From Planctomycetota bacterium (GTDB lineage: Bacteria; Planctomycetota; UBA8108; UBA1146; JAJFFE01), in NCBI GenBank assembly GCA_021776775.1, contig JAJFFE010000100.1, positions 1 to 49,289 of the forward strand: a DNA stretch of 49,289 nucleotides, given 5' to 3'. Shown in pieces: positions 36,701 through 44,261 of the stretch (positions are counted from its first letter, which is position 1; each line of letters opens with the position of its first letter). The position numbers and the translations under genes were made by a program. The notes under the pieces are model-generated. The model was given only the letters and a program-made list of their open reading frames with translations. It ran no database searches and was not told the DNA's origin.

Positions 36701-37453
36701 CGAGTGCCTTCGAGCATGATGCGTCCAAACGATGTCACTCGTTCGCCCATTGAAGGACCCAACCGTGGCGGGCCGCGCGACCATCACTTCGTTCAACCGC
36801 GTTCAAAGGATGTCACGCGCTTGGCCACGGAGAGCGGGACTGACTGGCGTACTACTGAGTGGCGCGCCACTGACTAGTCCGCGCTCTTTGGTTGGAGTTT
36901 AGCCGTAGCCGGCCATATCGTTCAGCTCTTAAGACCTCAATCACTGAAGCTGAACTGCACAGCCATGCGTTGGTCACCTGACGATGCGCCGCGAAGGCTC
37001 TTGTGCAGGGCGCATCGTGGCGTGGCTCGAACACCAGTGGGTTGGGGATCGCGGAGTCGATGGCTCGCCACCGACTATGAGGGAGGGGTGGGCTTTGGCG
37101 CGGGGCGGTGGTTGGAGACCGGGACGGCGTCGAACGTCGGACGGGCGCATCGGGGTCGGTCCGAGTCTGTTCAGCGCGAGGGGCAACGGTGGTGCCCGAT
37201 GCTTGCGGAGGCGCGTTGGGCGATGAGCCGTGTGCGCTGGGCGGCGGGATCCGTACCGAGCTGAGTACGGTTCCGGGTGGGCGAACATGCAGCGTCGTTG
37301 GGTTGCGTTGATGGGTGCGGCATCGTGCGGACGATGTCACACGACTGTTTCTTTCTTAAATCACGAAAAATTAAAGGGCTCTTCGGCAGAATCAGTGGGT
37401 CGAAGATGCTCGATTCCCGAGAAGCCGGACGGCTCTCGCGCGACCTTGTTTCA
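36701..37453. other. Gap holding inverted-repeat block A
   Basis: No intact gene lies between kefC and the HNH gene. The middle, 36890-37257, is one copy of the inverted duplicated block (see repeat entry). The section 37258-37453 between the block and the HNH stop includes an AT-rich patch near 37350-37375 and no recognised feature. Confidence 0.5.
36890..37257 (-). repeat. ~370-bp conserved block A, 3' of the intact HNH gene
   Basis: This block recurs in inverted orientation at 40559-40943. The right-hand ~245 bp align without gaps and are close to 88 percent identical by eye. The outer end is also conserved (starting GGTTGGAGTT), and the ~90 bp between have drifted. Each copy lies downstream of an HNH gene in the same relative orientation, so it behaves as a 3' companion of HNH units. 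No reading frame stays clearly conserved; several short frames are shared and copy B has a stop in one of them. It could be a non-coding or structured-RNA element, a decayed ORF, or a mobile-element end. Confidence 0.75.
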
Positions 37454-38740
37454 TCAGCAGCGACGGACTGGGCGTAGAGACGGTTGATATCGTGCCCGCC
37501 GTTCACGGATTCGGTCTGGCTCGTTGGGACCTTGTCGAAGGCCGGCGCGGTCTTCGGCTTGACGGACTCGACGGGCTTCGATCTTCGACTTGACGAACGA
37601 CTCGCCGTACTCCTGCTCCGCACACCTCAGGTTGTGGACCGCACAGAGCGCCCGGAGGTTGGATGAGTCATTCGACCCCTGCTTGCCGAATGGGTGAACG
37701 TGATCGACTTGGAGGCCCGACCGTTGGTGGCACCGGTGGCTCTCACCCACGAACTCGCACTGATGGCCAGCGCGCTCGAGGACACTCTCGCGGACCGCGT
37801 CGGGGATGTAGCGAGAGCGTTCCTTCGGCGGAGGTGACCCTGGCGTCGCGTCTGGACGCGATTCACTTTCGTCACTCGACGGTACTTGGACCTCCGTCTC
37901 GGTGCTCACAGCCACGGCAGCCTTCTTCGCCTCCCGCTTCTTGCGACGCTCTTGCCTCTGGATCGGATCCTTCTTCGCGAGTGCAATGTCGAGTGCCTTC
38001 TCGAACAGCGTCGCGAAGTTCCGGCCGACGTCGTCCACGCCGCACACTTCACCCCACCGCTCGATCTTCTCCATGAACAGCTGACCCACCGGAAACCGAA
38101 TGTTGAACACGTCCGGCTGGGCCGACTCGATCGGCTTCGAAGAGGAACGCGCAGCTCGCGAGGAAGTGCCGGACGCTCGCTGAGATTCAGGGCGGCCCGC
38201 GTTCGGCTCGTCGTTCTGGTCTTCTTCCGGACTGCGCGGTGCCCCGGAACCCAAGAGCCCGTTGTCGGGTGTGTCACTCGACGACGACGATGCCCTGCGA
38301 ACACCGGAGCTCACCCGTTCTTTCGGTTTGAGCCCCACGAGATATTCCTCTGCCTTCCTCTTCGACAGCCCCTCACAGTCCGCAATCAACTGATCAACGT
38401 TCTCCTCTGTCAGATGAGAGGACAACTTCGCCGCCACGGTCATGGTCATACGATTACGAGCCAAAGACTCCAGCACTCCAGGAAACTTTCCGCAGACCTT
38501 GGCCACACAGCAACGTAGTGCCGACTCACTCTCACTTAGTTTCAGGGACTCTTGGGCGTAGCAATACAGACCGGAGTAGCCTTCGTCGATGTGAATCTTG
38601 CGGCGCCAGATTTCCGCCAAGTGAGCAATCAGTCGCGCGACATGAACCTTCTCAACTCCGACCAACCTCTCCGACTCCGCAAGCAATTGACCCCGAGACA
38701 GCGTTGCAACCCGTCGAATACAGTCGGTCATGAATGCCAC
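37454..38740 (-). CDS. HNH endonuclease with DUF222-like N terminus
   Basis: A 428-residue protein. The GTG at 38740 is placed five bases after GAGGAG. The N-terminal ~120 residues (VGVEKVHVARLIAHLAEIWR, SESESALRCCVAKV, LTEENVDQLIADCEGLSKRK) resemble the helical domain found with DUF222/13E12-type HNH proteins. A Ser/Asp-rich linker is followed by a basic segment (KKDPIQRQERRKKREAKK). The C-terminal HNH nuclease core comes next: SRYIPDAVRESVLERAGHQC, LQVDHVHPFGKQG, SSNLRALCAVHNLRCAEQEYG. Catalytic His and zinc-type residues are present, so it should nick or cut DNA. Multi-copy families of this type are thought to be mobile or homing genes. Block A lies ~200 bp downstream. Confidence 0.9.
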   Translation of the reverse strand: MAFMTDCIRRVATLSRGQLLAESERLVGVEKVHVARLIAHLAEIWRRKIHIDEGYSGLYCYAQESLKLSESESALRCCVAKVCGKFPGVLESLARNRMTMTVAAKLSSHLTEENVDQLIADCEGLSKRKAEEYLVGLKPKERVSSGVRRASSSSSDTPDNGLLGSGAPRSPEEDQNDEPNAGRPESQRASGTSSRAARSSSKPIESAQPDVFNIRFPVGQLFMEKIERWGEVCGVDDVGRNFATLFEKALDIALAKKDPIQRQERRKKREAKKAAVAVSTETEVQVPSSDESESRPDATPGSPPPKERSRYIPDAVRESVLERAGHQCEFVGESHRCHQRSGLQVDHVHPFGKQGSNDSSNLRALCAVHNLRCAEQEYGESFVKSKIEARRVRQAEDRAGLRQGPNEPDRIRERRARYQPSLRPVRRC

Positions 38741-39880
38741 GTTTACTCCTCATGGGTCAGCGTTCGATTGAGCGCACGACGAGTTCCAGTCAACGATTTA
38801 TCACGCGTACTGCACGTTCGTCATGAGCGAACACGTCGACAACGTTCATGCGAGCGAACGTCCGCGAGAAGCGCCGGCAGCTACTTCGACGGCCGCGTCT
38901 ACTCGAATTGGGATAGACCCCGATGGGTTAGAGGTCGACGCCCCAATCACGTTTGGTCTCTCCGAACAGAGGATGGCGCGAATCGAGTTCTCCGGCCTGT
39001 CAGGGTGTTCCCCCGCGTAGGACGTTCAAAGACCACGTCCGTCTCCTACCTCGTTGAGTGGCGTGACTCGGTCTTCCCCTTGTGTGGAAGTGGGGTGACC
39101 GCGAACGACGTGTGTTGGATGAGCAGCGTCGAAGGCCGCGCGCCAGGGCGGACCGCTCATCCCGCTTCGAATGCCTTCGGCTCAGCGGGGCGGCCCTTGT
39201 GTGGTTTGGTGCAGGAGCGGTGCGGTGGTTTGGTCGGATGGGAAGTGTTGGCACGTGATCGACGTGCCTGAAGATCCGAGTCTCGTTCGCCTCGCTGCAG
39301 ACGACGATGGACTTGATCGAACTGATCCGCGTTCGGATGAGTCACGTACTCTCGCAAGCGGACCGCCCCGCTGAGCCGAAGGCATTCGAAGCGGGATCAG
39401 CGGTTCGCCACGGTTCGCGGTCAGGAACGATCTTGGATGAGTTCCCGTTCGTCGCGTCCCCGCGTGATCTAGTCGGATAGCCCGGTCACTCCATTGCACG
39501 CCGCCATCGCGAAGGGGCGTCGTCCCGACCGTAGCGCGCGGGAGATGGCTCTCAAGTCTGCCAGGCTACTCGGATCGCGTCCCCGTGAGCCTCGGTCGTT
39601 TGACTCCAGCGGGGCCGTCAATGCGACTTCGATGAGGAACGTTCTCAGAACCGCTGGTCGAGCGCAGCGAGGAGACGACGTTGTCCACCGCTTGTCCCAC
39701 CCCTCCTCCGTTGCGAGTGATCCGCGTTCCCCCATTCGCCTCTGGCTGTGCCGGCCGCAACGCACTGCCAACCCGCGGAGCATCCCCATCATCCAGGAAC
39801 GCTTCACCACCCGAGACACTCCTAATCCAAGTTCGGAGTCCAGAGGGCACCCATGAGCTGGGACTCCCCCTGCTCTACGG
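38741..39880. other. Degenerate intergenic zone upstream of the HNH gene
   Basis: No gene with a recognisable domain is seen on either strand in this 1.1-kb stretch. It contains the HNH promoter at the left and the 41-bp inverted repeat at 39153-39403. Frames of 90-170 codons on both strands in 39470-39970 lack any domain-like pattern and are probably chance. Confidence 0.45.
39153..39403. repeat. BIME-like element with 41-bp inverted repeats
   Basis: The arm at 39153-39193 and the arm at 39363-39403 are inverted copies with a single mismatch over 41 bp, enclosing 169 bp. Each arm itself folds into a hairpin (CCGCTGA pairing with TCAGCGG, inner CCG with CGG), as REP sequences do. Two REPs head to head make a BIME-like unit. 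A miniature transposable element is an alternative, but no target-site duplication is obvious next to the arms. Confidence 0.75.
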
Positions 39881-40075
39881 GGCCACTGCGAGTGGATCCT
39901 CAACTCTTCGGGCGAAGGAACGATCTCGGCCGACGCGGCGGAGCGTCTGAACAACAAGCTGAAACTGGCCACCAGAAAGGTCTATAGCTTCAGGACCTTC
40001 TCAGCCTGCGAAACCGCCATTTACCACACCATGGGTGCCCTACCCGAGCCTGATCGGACCCACAGATTCTGCTGA
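39881..40075 (+). pseudogene. Transposase C-terminal remnant
   Basis: An open frame of about 65 codons ending at TGA 40073-40075 reads ERLNNKLKLATRKVYSFRTF and ETAIYHTMGALPEPDRTHRF near its end. This is a recognisable transposase C terminus (N-K-x-K-L-x-T-R-K-x-Y-x-F-R-T-F then A-L-Y-H-x-x-G-x-L-P-E-P). I associate it with ISL3-like DDE elements, but the family is uncertain. The catalytic domain is absent upstream. It marks past transposition beside the scrambled HNH gene. Confidence 0.6.
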
Positions 40076-40137
40076 GGAGGCAATTAGAGAGGTTGTTGTT
40101 GACGGCGTTTTGACCATGAATGGAATTGGTCGAGCAG

Positions 40138-40335
40138 GCCGTCGCAACGGTACTGAGCGCGGTGAAGAACTTCATCGCGGAGTCCGGTTGGGACGTATCG
40201 GTCTGATCCGGCGGGGATGTCAGGGGACGACTCGGCCGAGTCGACATCGTTTGCACGAGCCGAGCTGGTCTCTTGCTTAGCTCGGCGTTTGCGGCGTCGT
40301 TCGAATCGCTGACGCGGATCCTTCTTCTCGAGCAC
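40138..40335 (-). pseudogene. HNH endonuclease fragment, inverted internal piece
   Basis: Read on the minus strand from about 40335, the sequence gives LEKKDPRQRFERRRKRRAKQ, a Ser/Asp linker, then DRYVPTGLRDEVLHRAQYRC. This is the segment just before the HNH core of the intact gene (compare KKDPIQRQERRKKR and SRYIPDAVRESVLERAGHQC). It stops at YRCD. The matching C-terminal piece starts at about 40333 on the opposite strand, so this middle part of a former gene is inverted relative to its own continuation. Confidence 0.75.
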
Positions 40336-40512
40336 GCACTTGGAGATCGATCACATCGAACCCTTCGCGAGGGGCGGAGCTGCGACCGCCGACAACCTTC
40401 GTTGCTTGTGTCGTGCTCACAACCTCGGCACGCTGAACGATCCTACGGGATCGCGTTCATGCAGGAGAAGATCATGGCCAGGCAGAACGACAGGGATCGC
40501 CTCGGGGCGTGA
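40333..40512 (+). pseudogene. HNH endonuclease fragment, C-terminal piece with frameshift
   Basis: On the plus strand the sequence THLEIDHIEPFARGGAATAD, then NLRCLCRAHNL, is an HNH core. After HNL (about 40430) the frame shifts by one and continues HAERSYGIAFMQEKIMARQN to a TGA at 40510-40512, matching CAEQEYGESFVKSKIEARR of the intact gene. Two lesions (inversion and frameshift) show the gene is dead. Repeat block B follows 46 bp downstream. Confidence 0.75.
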
Positions 40513-40558
40513 CGCTGGCGAGGCGTCGCCGGCAACTGACGAGCAGCGTACGAGGCCG

Positions 40559-40943
40559 GTCACGGATCACGCGGCCCAGCGAACACTTCTCATCGCCCAG
40601 CGCGCCTCCGCAAGCATCGGGCACCGCCGTTGCCCAGCGCCCCGAACAGACCCGGACCGACCCCGAATCGCCCGTCCGACGTTCGTAGTCGTCCCGGTCT
40701 CCAACCAATGCCCCGCGCCAAAGCCCACTCCTACCTCATAGTCGGTGGCGAGCAGAAGACACGGCCATCCCCAATCCACTGGTGTTCGAGCCACGCCACG
40801 ATGCGCCCTGCAAAGATACGCCCCGCAAAAGTCGTCTTCGAGGCGTCCTACCGGATGACGCACCCTCACCATGCGTGGTTCAACGCTGGGGGGCACGGGG
40901 CACGAACCTGAACGCCATAGCTGGCTACGCCTGAACTCCAACC
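40559..40943 (+). repeat. ~385-bp conserved block B, 3' of the broken HNH gene
   Basis: An inverted copy of block A (36890-37257). It begins directly after the HNH fragment and ends 14 bp before the stop codon of the cupin gene. With A it brackets about 3.3 kb containing the intact HNH gene, the BIME-like repeat and the remnants. A and B together could recombine to flip this interval. Confidence 0.75.
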
Positions 40944-40956
40944 TATGAGTCACCCA

Positions 40957-41313
40957 TCAGATCCGCTCCGGATCAACCGTTCGCTCTCCACCCGCCGTGC
41001 CGGTGTTCACTGTCGACGCCGGCTCGAACAGCATTACCTGTACCTCGGCTACCGCCCGTGGGCAGTGCTCGACGCCGCGCGGCACGATCAAGAACTCGCC
41101 GGCGCGGATGGTCTCGGTGCGATCGCGGAACTGCATTTCCAGCTCACCGTCGATGACCAGGAACAGTTCGTCTTCGTCGTCGTGATGGTGCCAGACGAAT
41201 TCGCCTTGGAGTTTCGCCAGTCGCACGTGCTGACCGTTCAGTTCGCCGACGATCTTCGGCGTCCACTGTTTGTCGATCTGTCGGAACTTCTCGGCGAGGT
41301 TGATCACGCTCAC
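40957..41313 (-). CDS. Single-domain cupin protein
   Basis: A 118-residue protein. The GTG at 41313 is fixed by AGGAGG seven bases upstream; the longer frame above it is not supported. Cupin motif 1 (FVWHHHDDEDELFLVIDGELEM) and motif 2 (FLIVPRGVEHCP) supply the metal-binding His/Glu residues, so it binds a metal and may be a small dioxygenase or isomerase. It is too short and simple for 3-hydroxyanthranilate dioxygenase. It is the last gene of an SDR-ALDH-RidA-cupin operon, 32 bp after RidA, so its substrate probably belongs to the same aminomuconate pathway. Confidence 0.85.
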   Translation of the reverse strand: MSVINLAEKFRQIDKQWTPKIVGELNGQHVRLAKLQGEFVWHHHDDEDELFLVIDGELEMQFRDRTETIRAGEFLIVPRGVEHCPRAVAEVQVMLFEPASTVNTGTAGGERTVDPERI

Positions 41314-41345
41314 GGTCTTACCTCCTACCGCACGAGACGCGTGGG

Positions 41346-41762
41346 TCACTGAATGGTGGCGATCACTTTGAGTTCGACGTGGATCGGGGTGGGCAGCGCG
41401 CCGACTTCGATGGTGGTGCGGCTCGGCTTGTTGGTCGCGAAGTGTTCCGCGTAGCACGCATTGAAGGTTTTGAAGTCGCGCTTCATGTCGGTCAAGAAGA
41501 CCTGCACGTCGACGATCTCTTCCCACGAGCTGCCCGCGTCTTCGAGCACGCTGCGCACGTTTTGGAAGCAGGAACGGCACTCGGTGTCGATGTCGTACTC
41601 GACCACTTCGCCGGTTTCGTTCTGGGTGACGCCGGGAATCACTTTGGTGCCACGCGCGCGTGGCCCGACGCCGGACAAGAACAGCAAGTTGCCGACGCGA
41701 CGTGCGTGCGGGTAGGGGCCCACCGGTTCGGGGGCGCGTTCGCTCATGTAACCTTCGGACAT
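41346..41762 (-). CDS. RidA-family deaminase, likely 2-aminomuconate deaminase
   Basis: A 138-residue YjgF/YER057c/UK114-fold protein. Family features are GPYPHARRVGNLLFLSGVGP at the N terminus, SCFQNVRSVLEDAGSSWEEI in the middle, and the signature RTTIEVGALPTPIHVELKVIA with the conserved Arg. Placed directly after a muconic-semialdehyde-type dehydrogenase, it fits 2-aminomuconate deaminase, which hydrolyses the enamine to 2-oxo-4-hexenedioate-type products. It starts at ATG 41762, 12 bp after the ALDH stop; ATG 41747, preceded by GAAGG, is an equally good start. Confidence 0.87.
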   Translation of the reverse strand: MSEGYMSERAPEPVGPYPHARRVGNLLFLSGVGPRARGTKVIPGVTQNETGEVVEYDIDTECRSCFQNVRSVLEDAGSSWEEIVDVQVFLTDMKRDFKTFNACYAEHFATNKPSRTTIEVGALPTPIHVELKVIATIQ

Positions 41763-41774
41763 CTCGACTCTCGC

Positions 41775-43235
41775 TTAGCTATCGCTCAATGGATACTGAA
41801 TGCACACGTTCTTCGGCTCCGTGAAGAAGCGCAGAGCTTCTTCGCCACCTTCGCGGCCGACTCCACTTTGTCGCGTTCCTCCGAACGGGACGCGCAGGTC
41901 CCGCAACATCCACGTGTTCACCCAGACGGTGCCCGCCGCTAGCCGGTCGGCCACGCGGTGCGCACGCGAAAGGTTTTGCGTCCACACCGTTGAGGACAAG
42001 CCGTACGCGGTGCTGTTGGCAATGTCGATCGCTTCGTCTTCGCGATCGAAAGGGGCAACGGTGACGACCGGCCCGAAGATCTCTTCTTGATTGACGCGGC
42101 TGGTGGGACCGAGCCCACTGATCACGGTGGGGCGGAAGAAGTAGCCCGATTTTACGCGATCTGGAAGGCTTGTCGGGGCGTCGCCGCCGCATTCGATGGT
42201 CGCCCCTTCTTCCCGCGCGATGTCGACGTACTGCTTCACCTTGTCGAGTTGCGGTGCGGAAACCAGCGCGCCGAACCCGGTGTCGTCGTCGAGCGGATCG
42301 CCGATGCGTAGCGCGTTTGCTCCTTCGACCAAACGACGAACGAACTCGGCGTAGATCGGACGCTCGACCAAGATGCGCGAGCCGCACAGGCAGATCTGAC
42401 CCTGGTTCGCGAACGACGATCGGATGCTCGTTTCGATGGCGTCGTCCAGGTCGGCGTCGGCAAAGACCAGGTTGGGGTTCTTGCCGCCGAGTTCGAGCGA
42501 CAGTTTTTTGAACAGCGGCGCCGCGTTCTGGCCGATGCGGGCTCCGGTGGCGGTCCCTCCGGTGAACGACAACGTCGGGACATCGGGGTGCAGCGTCATC
42601 GCTTCGCCGACCTTCGGCCCGAGGCCGTGCACAACGTTCAGCACGCCGGGCGGCAAGCCGGCGTCGCGACAGATCTCGCTCAGCAGGTACGCGGTCATCG
42701 GCGTGACCTCTGACGGTTTGGCGACGGCGGTGTTGCCCGTGGCCAAGGCCGGCGCGACCTTCCACGTGAAGAGGTACAGCGGAAGATTCCACGGCGAGAT
42801 TAGCCCAGCTACTCCGCGCGGCTGCCGCAACGTGTAGTTGATGGCGACGTCGTCGGTGCGGTGGCTTTCGCTCTCGGTGTGGAGGATCGCCGTGGCGAAG
42901 AAGCGGAAGTTGGCCGCTGCCCGCGGGACGTCGACGGTTCGCGCCAAGCTGATAGGCTTACCGTTGTCGATGGACTCGGCGCGCGCCAACGCTTCTCGTT
43001 GGTCGTCGATGCGCGCCGCGATGTCGAGCAGGATGCGCGAACGCTCTGCAGCGGGGGTACGCGACCAGCTGGGGAAGGCGCGTTTTGCAGCGTCGACCGC
43101 TGCCGCGACATCGGAGTTGTCGCTGTCGGGCACGCGGGCGTACGGAGTCGCCGTCGCCGGTTCGATGGAGTCGAGCCACTCACCCGCGTTGGGTTCTCGC
43201 AGCTCGCCGTCGATGTAGTTCAAGATGGTTTGCAT
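41775..43235 (-). CDS. Aldehyde dehydrogenase, probable 2-aminomuconate-6-semialdehyde dehydrogenase
   Basis: A 486-residue NAD-dependent aldehyde dehydrogenase. The catalytic Cys282 lies in NQGQICLCGSR, a form typical of the hydroxymuconic/aminomuconic semialdehyde group, and the general base Glu is in LSLELGGKNPNLVF. The NAD fold is seen at SFTGGTATG and the substrate region at PWNLPLYLFTWK. It would oxidise 2-aminomuconate-6-semialdehyde to 2-aminomuconate, preventing formation of picolinate or quinolinate. The neighbouring RidA, SDR and cupin genes support this pathway assignment. Other semialdehydes remain possible. Confidence 0.87.
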   Translation of the reverse strand: MQTILNYIDGELREPNAGEWLDSIEPATATPYARVPDSDNSDVAAAVDAAKRAFPSWSRTPAAERSRILLDIAARIDDQREALARAESIDNGKPISLARTVDVPRAAANFRFFATAILHTESESHRTDDVAINYTLRQPRGVAGLISPWNLPLYLFTWKVAPALATGNTAVAKPSEVTPMTAYLLSEICRDAGLPPGVLNVVHGLGPKVGEAMTLHPDVPTLSFTGGTATGARIGQNAAPLFKKLSLELGGKNPNLVFADADLDDAIETSIRSSFANQGQICLCGSRILVERPIYAEFVRRLVEGANALRIGDPLDDDTGFGALVSAPQLDKVKQYVDIAREEGATIECGGDAPTSLPDRVKSGYFFRPTVISGLGPTSRVNQEEIFGPVVTVAPFDREDEAIDIANSTAYGLSSTVWTQNLSRAHRVADRLAAGTVWVNTWMLRDLRVPFGGTRQSGVGREGGEEALRFFTEPKNVCIQYPLSDS

Positions 43236-43271
43236 GGGGCTCGTGCAATATTCGGGTACTAGATGCCGTGC

Positions 43272-44060
43272 TTAAATGCCGTTCAGTCGTCCACCGTCGA
43301 CCGGCAGGCTGACGCCGCTGATGTACGCGGCGTGACTTGACGCCAGGAAAGTGACAGCGTACGCGGTTTCTTCGGGGCGGGCAAATCGCCGCGCCGGTAC
43401 GCCGGCCGCGAGTTGAGCGAGCAGCTTCTCCTGCGCGACTCCTTCGCGCTCGGCCCGCCCTGCCATCAACGCGTGCAGCCGTTGCGTTTCGGTGAATCCG
43501 GGCAGCACGTTGTTGACGGTAATTCCGAATGGACCCAACTCTTTGGACAGAGTCTTGGCCCAACTCGCAACGGCGCCGCGCGTCGCGTTGGACACGCCGA
43601 GGTTGGCGATCGGCTCACGCACCGACGTCGACATGATGTTGATGATCCGCCCGTACTTCGCCTCTTTCATACCCGGCACCAGCGCTTGCACCAGTACCTG
43701 GTTGCAGATGAGGTGCTTGGAGAACGCGTCGAGGTACTCGGCCGGGTCGGCGGCGAGGGCCGGACCACCGGGGGGGCCGCCCGTGTTGTTGATCAGCACG
43801 TGATACGGCGAGCGATGGGTGAGTTGCTCGGCGATCTTCGTCTCGAGTCCCTCCGCATCGCAAAAGTCCGCCGCGATGAGGTCGTGGACCTGGCCGTCTT
43901 CTTGGGACAGCCCGGCGCACACTTCTTCCAGGGTCTCGGGGTTACGCGCGAGCAGCGTGACTTCCGCCCCGGAGTCGGCGAGTTGTTTGGCGCAAGCGAG
44001 TCCAATGCCCTGCGTACTGCCGCAAACCAACGCACGCTTACCTTTGAGATCGATGTTCAT
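43272..44060 (-). CDS. SDR-family oxidoreductase with altered catalytic motif
   Basis: A 262-residue protein from ATG 44060 (AAGG seven bases upstream). The nucleotide-binding motif GSTQGIG (residues 14-20) and the NNTGG segment are intact. The usual Tyr-x-x-x-Lys active site is replaced: the conserved serine region (MSTSVREPI) is followed by Ser157-Asn-Ala-Thr-Arg161 instead. I recall the same replacement in SDR proteins found in kynurenine-degradation clusters of Bacteroidota, so it is a family trait and not damage. The reaction is unknown. It is the first gene of the SDR-ALDH-RidA-cupin operon. Confidence 0.88.
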   Translation of the reverse strand: MNIDLKGKRALVCGSTQGIGLACAKQLADSGAEVTLLARNPETLEEVCAGLSQEDGQVHDLIAADFCDAEGLETKIAEQLTHRSPYHVLINNTGGPPGGPALAADPAEYLDAFSKHLICNQVLVQALVPGMKEAKYGRIINIMSTSVREPIANLGVSNATRGAVASWAKTLSKELGPFGITVNNVLPGFTETQRLHALMAGRAEREGVAQEKLLAQLAAGVPARRFARPEETAYAVTFLASSHAAYISGVSLPVDGGRLNGI

Positions 44061-44160
44061 CGAAGAGCCTTGTCGGTGGAGTTTGGAGCGTCATCCAACC
44101 CAACGCCGCGCAAAAGTCAAAGGCGCGTATGAAAAGTCCGCCGTGGCTCAGTGGAACGAG

Positions 44161-44204
44161 AACACCCTCCCGTGGTCGCTCGCTAGCGGCCGCGGGAGGG
44201 TGTT
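44161..44204 (-). terminator. Hairpin terminator downstream of topA
   Basis: AACACCCTCCCG (44161-44172) pairs perfectly over 12 bp with CGGGAGGGTGTT (44193-44204), with a 20-base loop. It lies 57 bp past the topA stop codon on the minus strand. The T-tract is short, so termination efficiency is uncertain. It also separates topA from the SDR operon, whose start is 100 bp further on. Confidence 0.7.
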
Positions 44205-44261
44205 TCTCCGGATCATTCATGAGGCGAAGCCGCGCAGGCTGCGTTGCTCCTTCTTGAAGAG

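Noticed and set aside
36852..37340. Short frames inside repeat block A that are also present in block B
   Set aside because: Several frames are shared by the two copies simply because the DNA is similar. Copy B has a stop in one of them and no start is convincing, so no CDS was called.
39469..39972. A 167-codon minus-strand frame in the degenerate zone
   Set aside because: It has no recognisable domain, is Arg/Ser-rich as chance frames are, and runs antisense to the transposase remnant.
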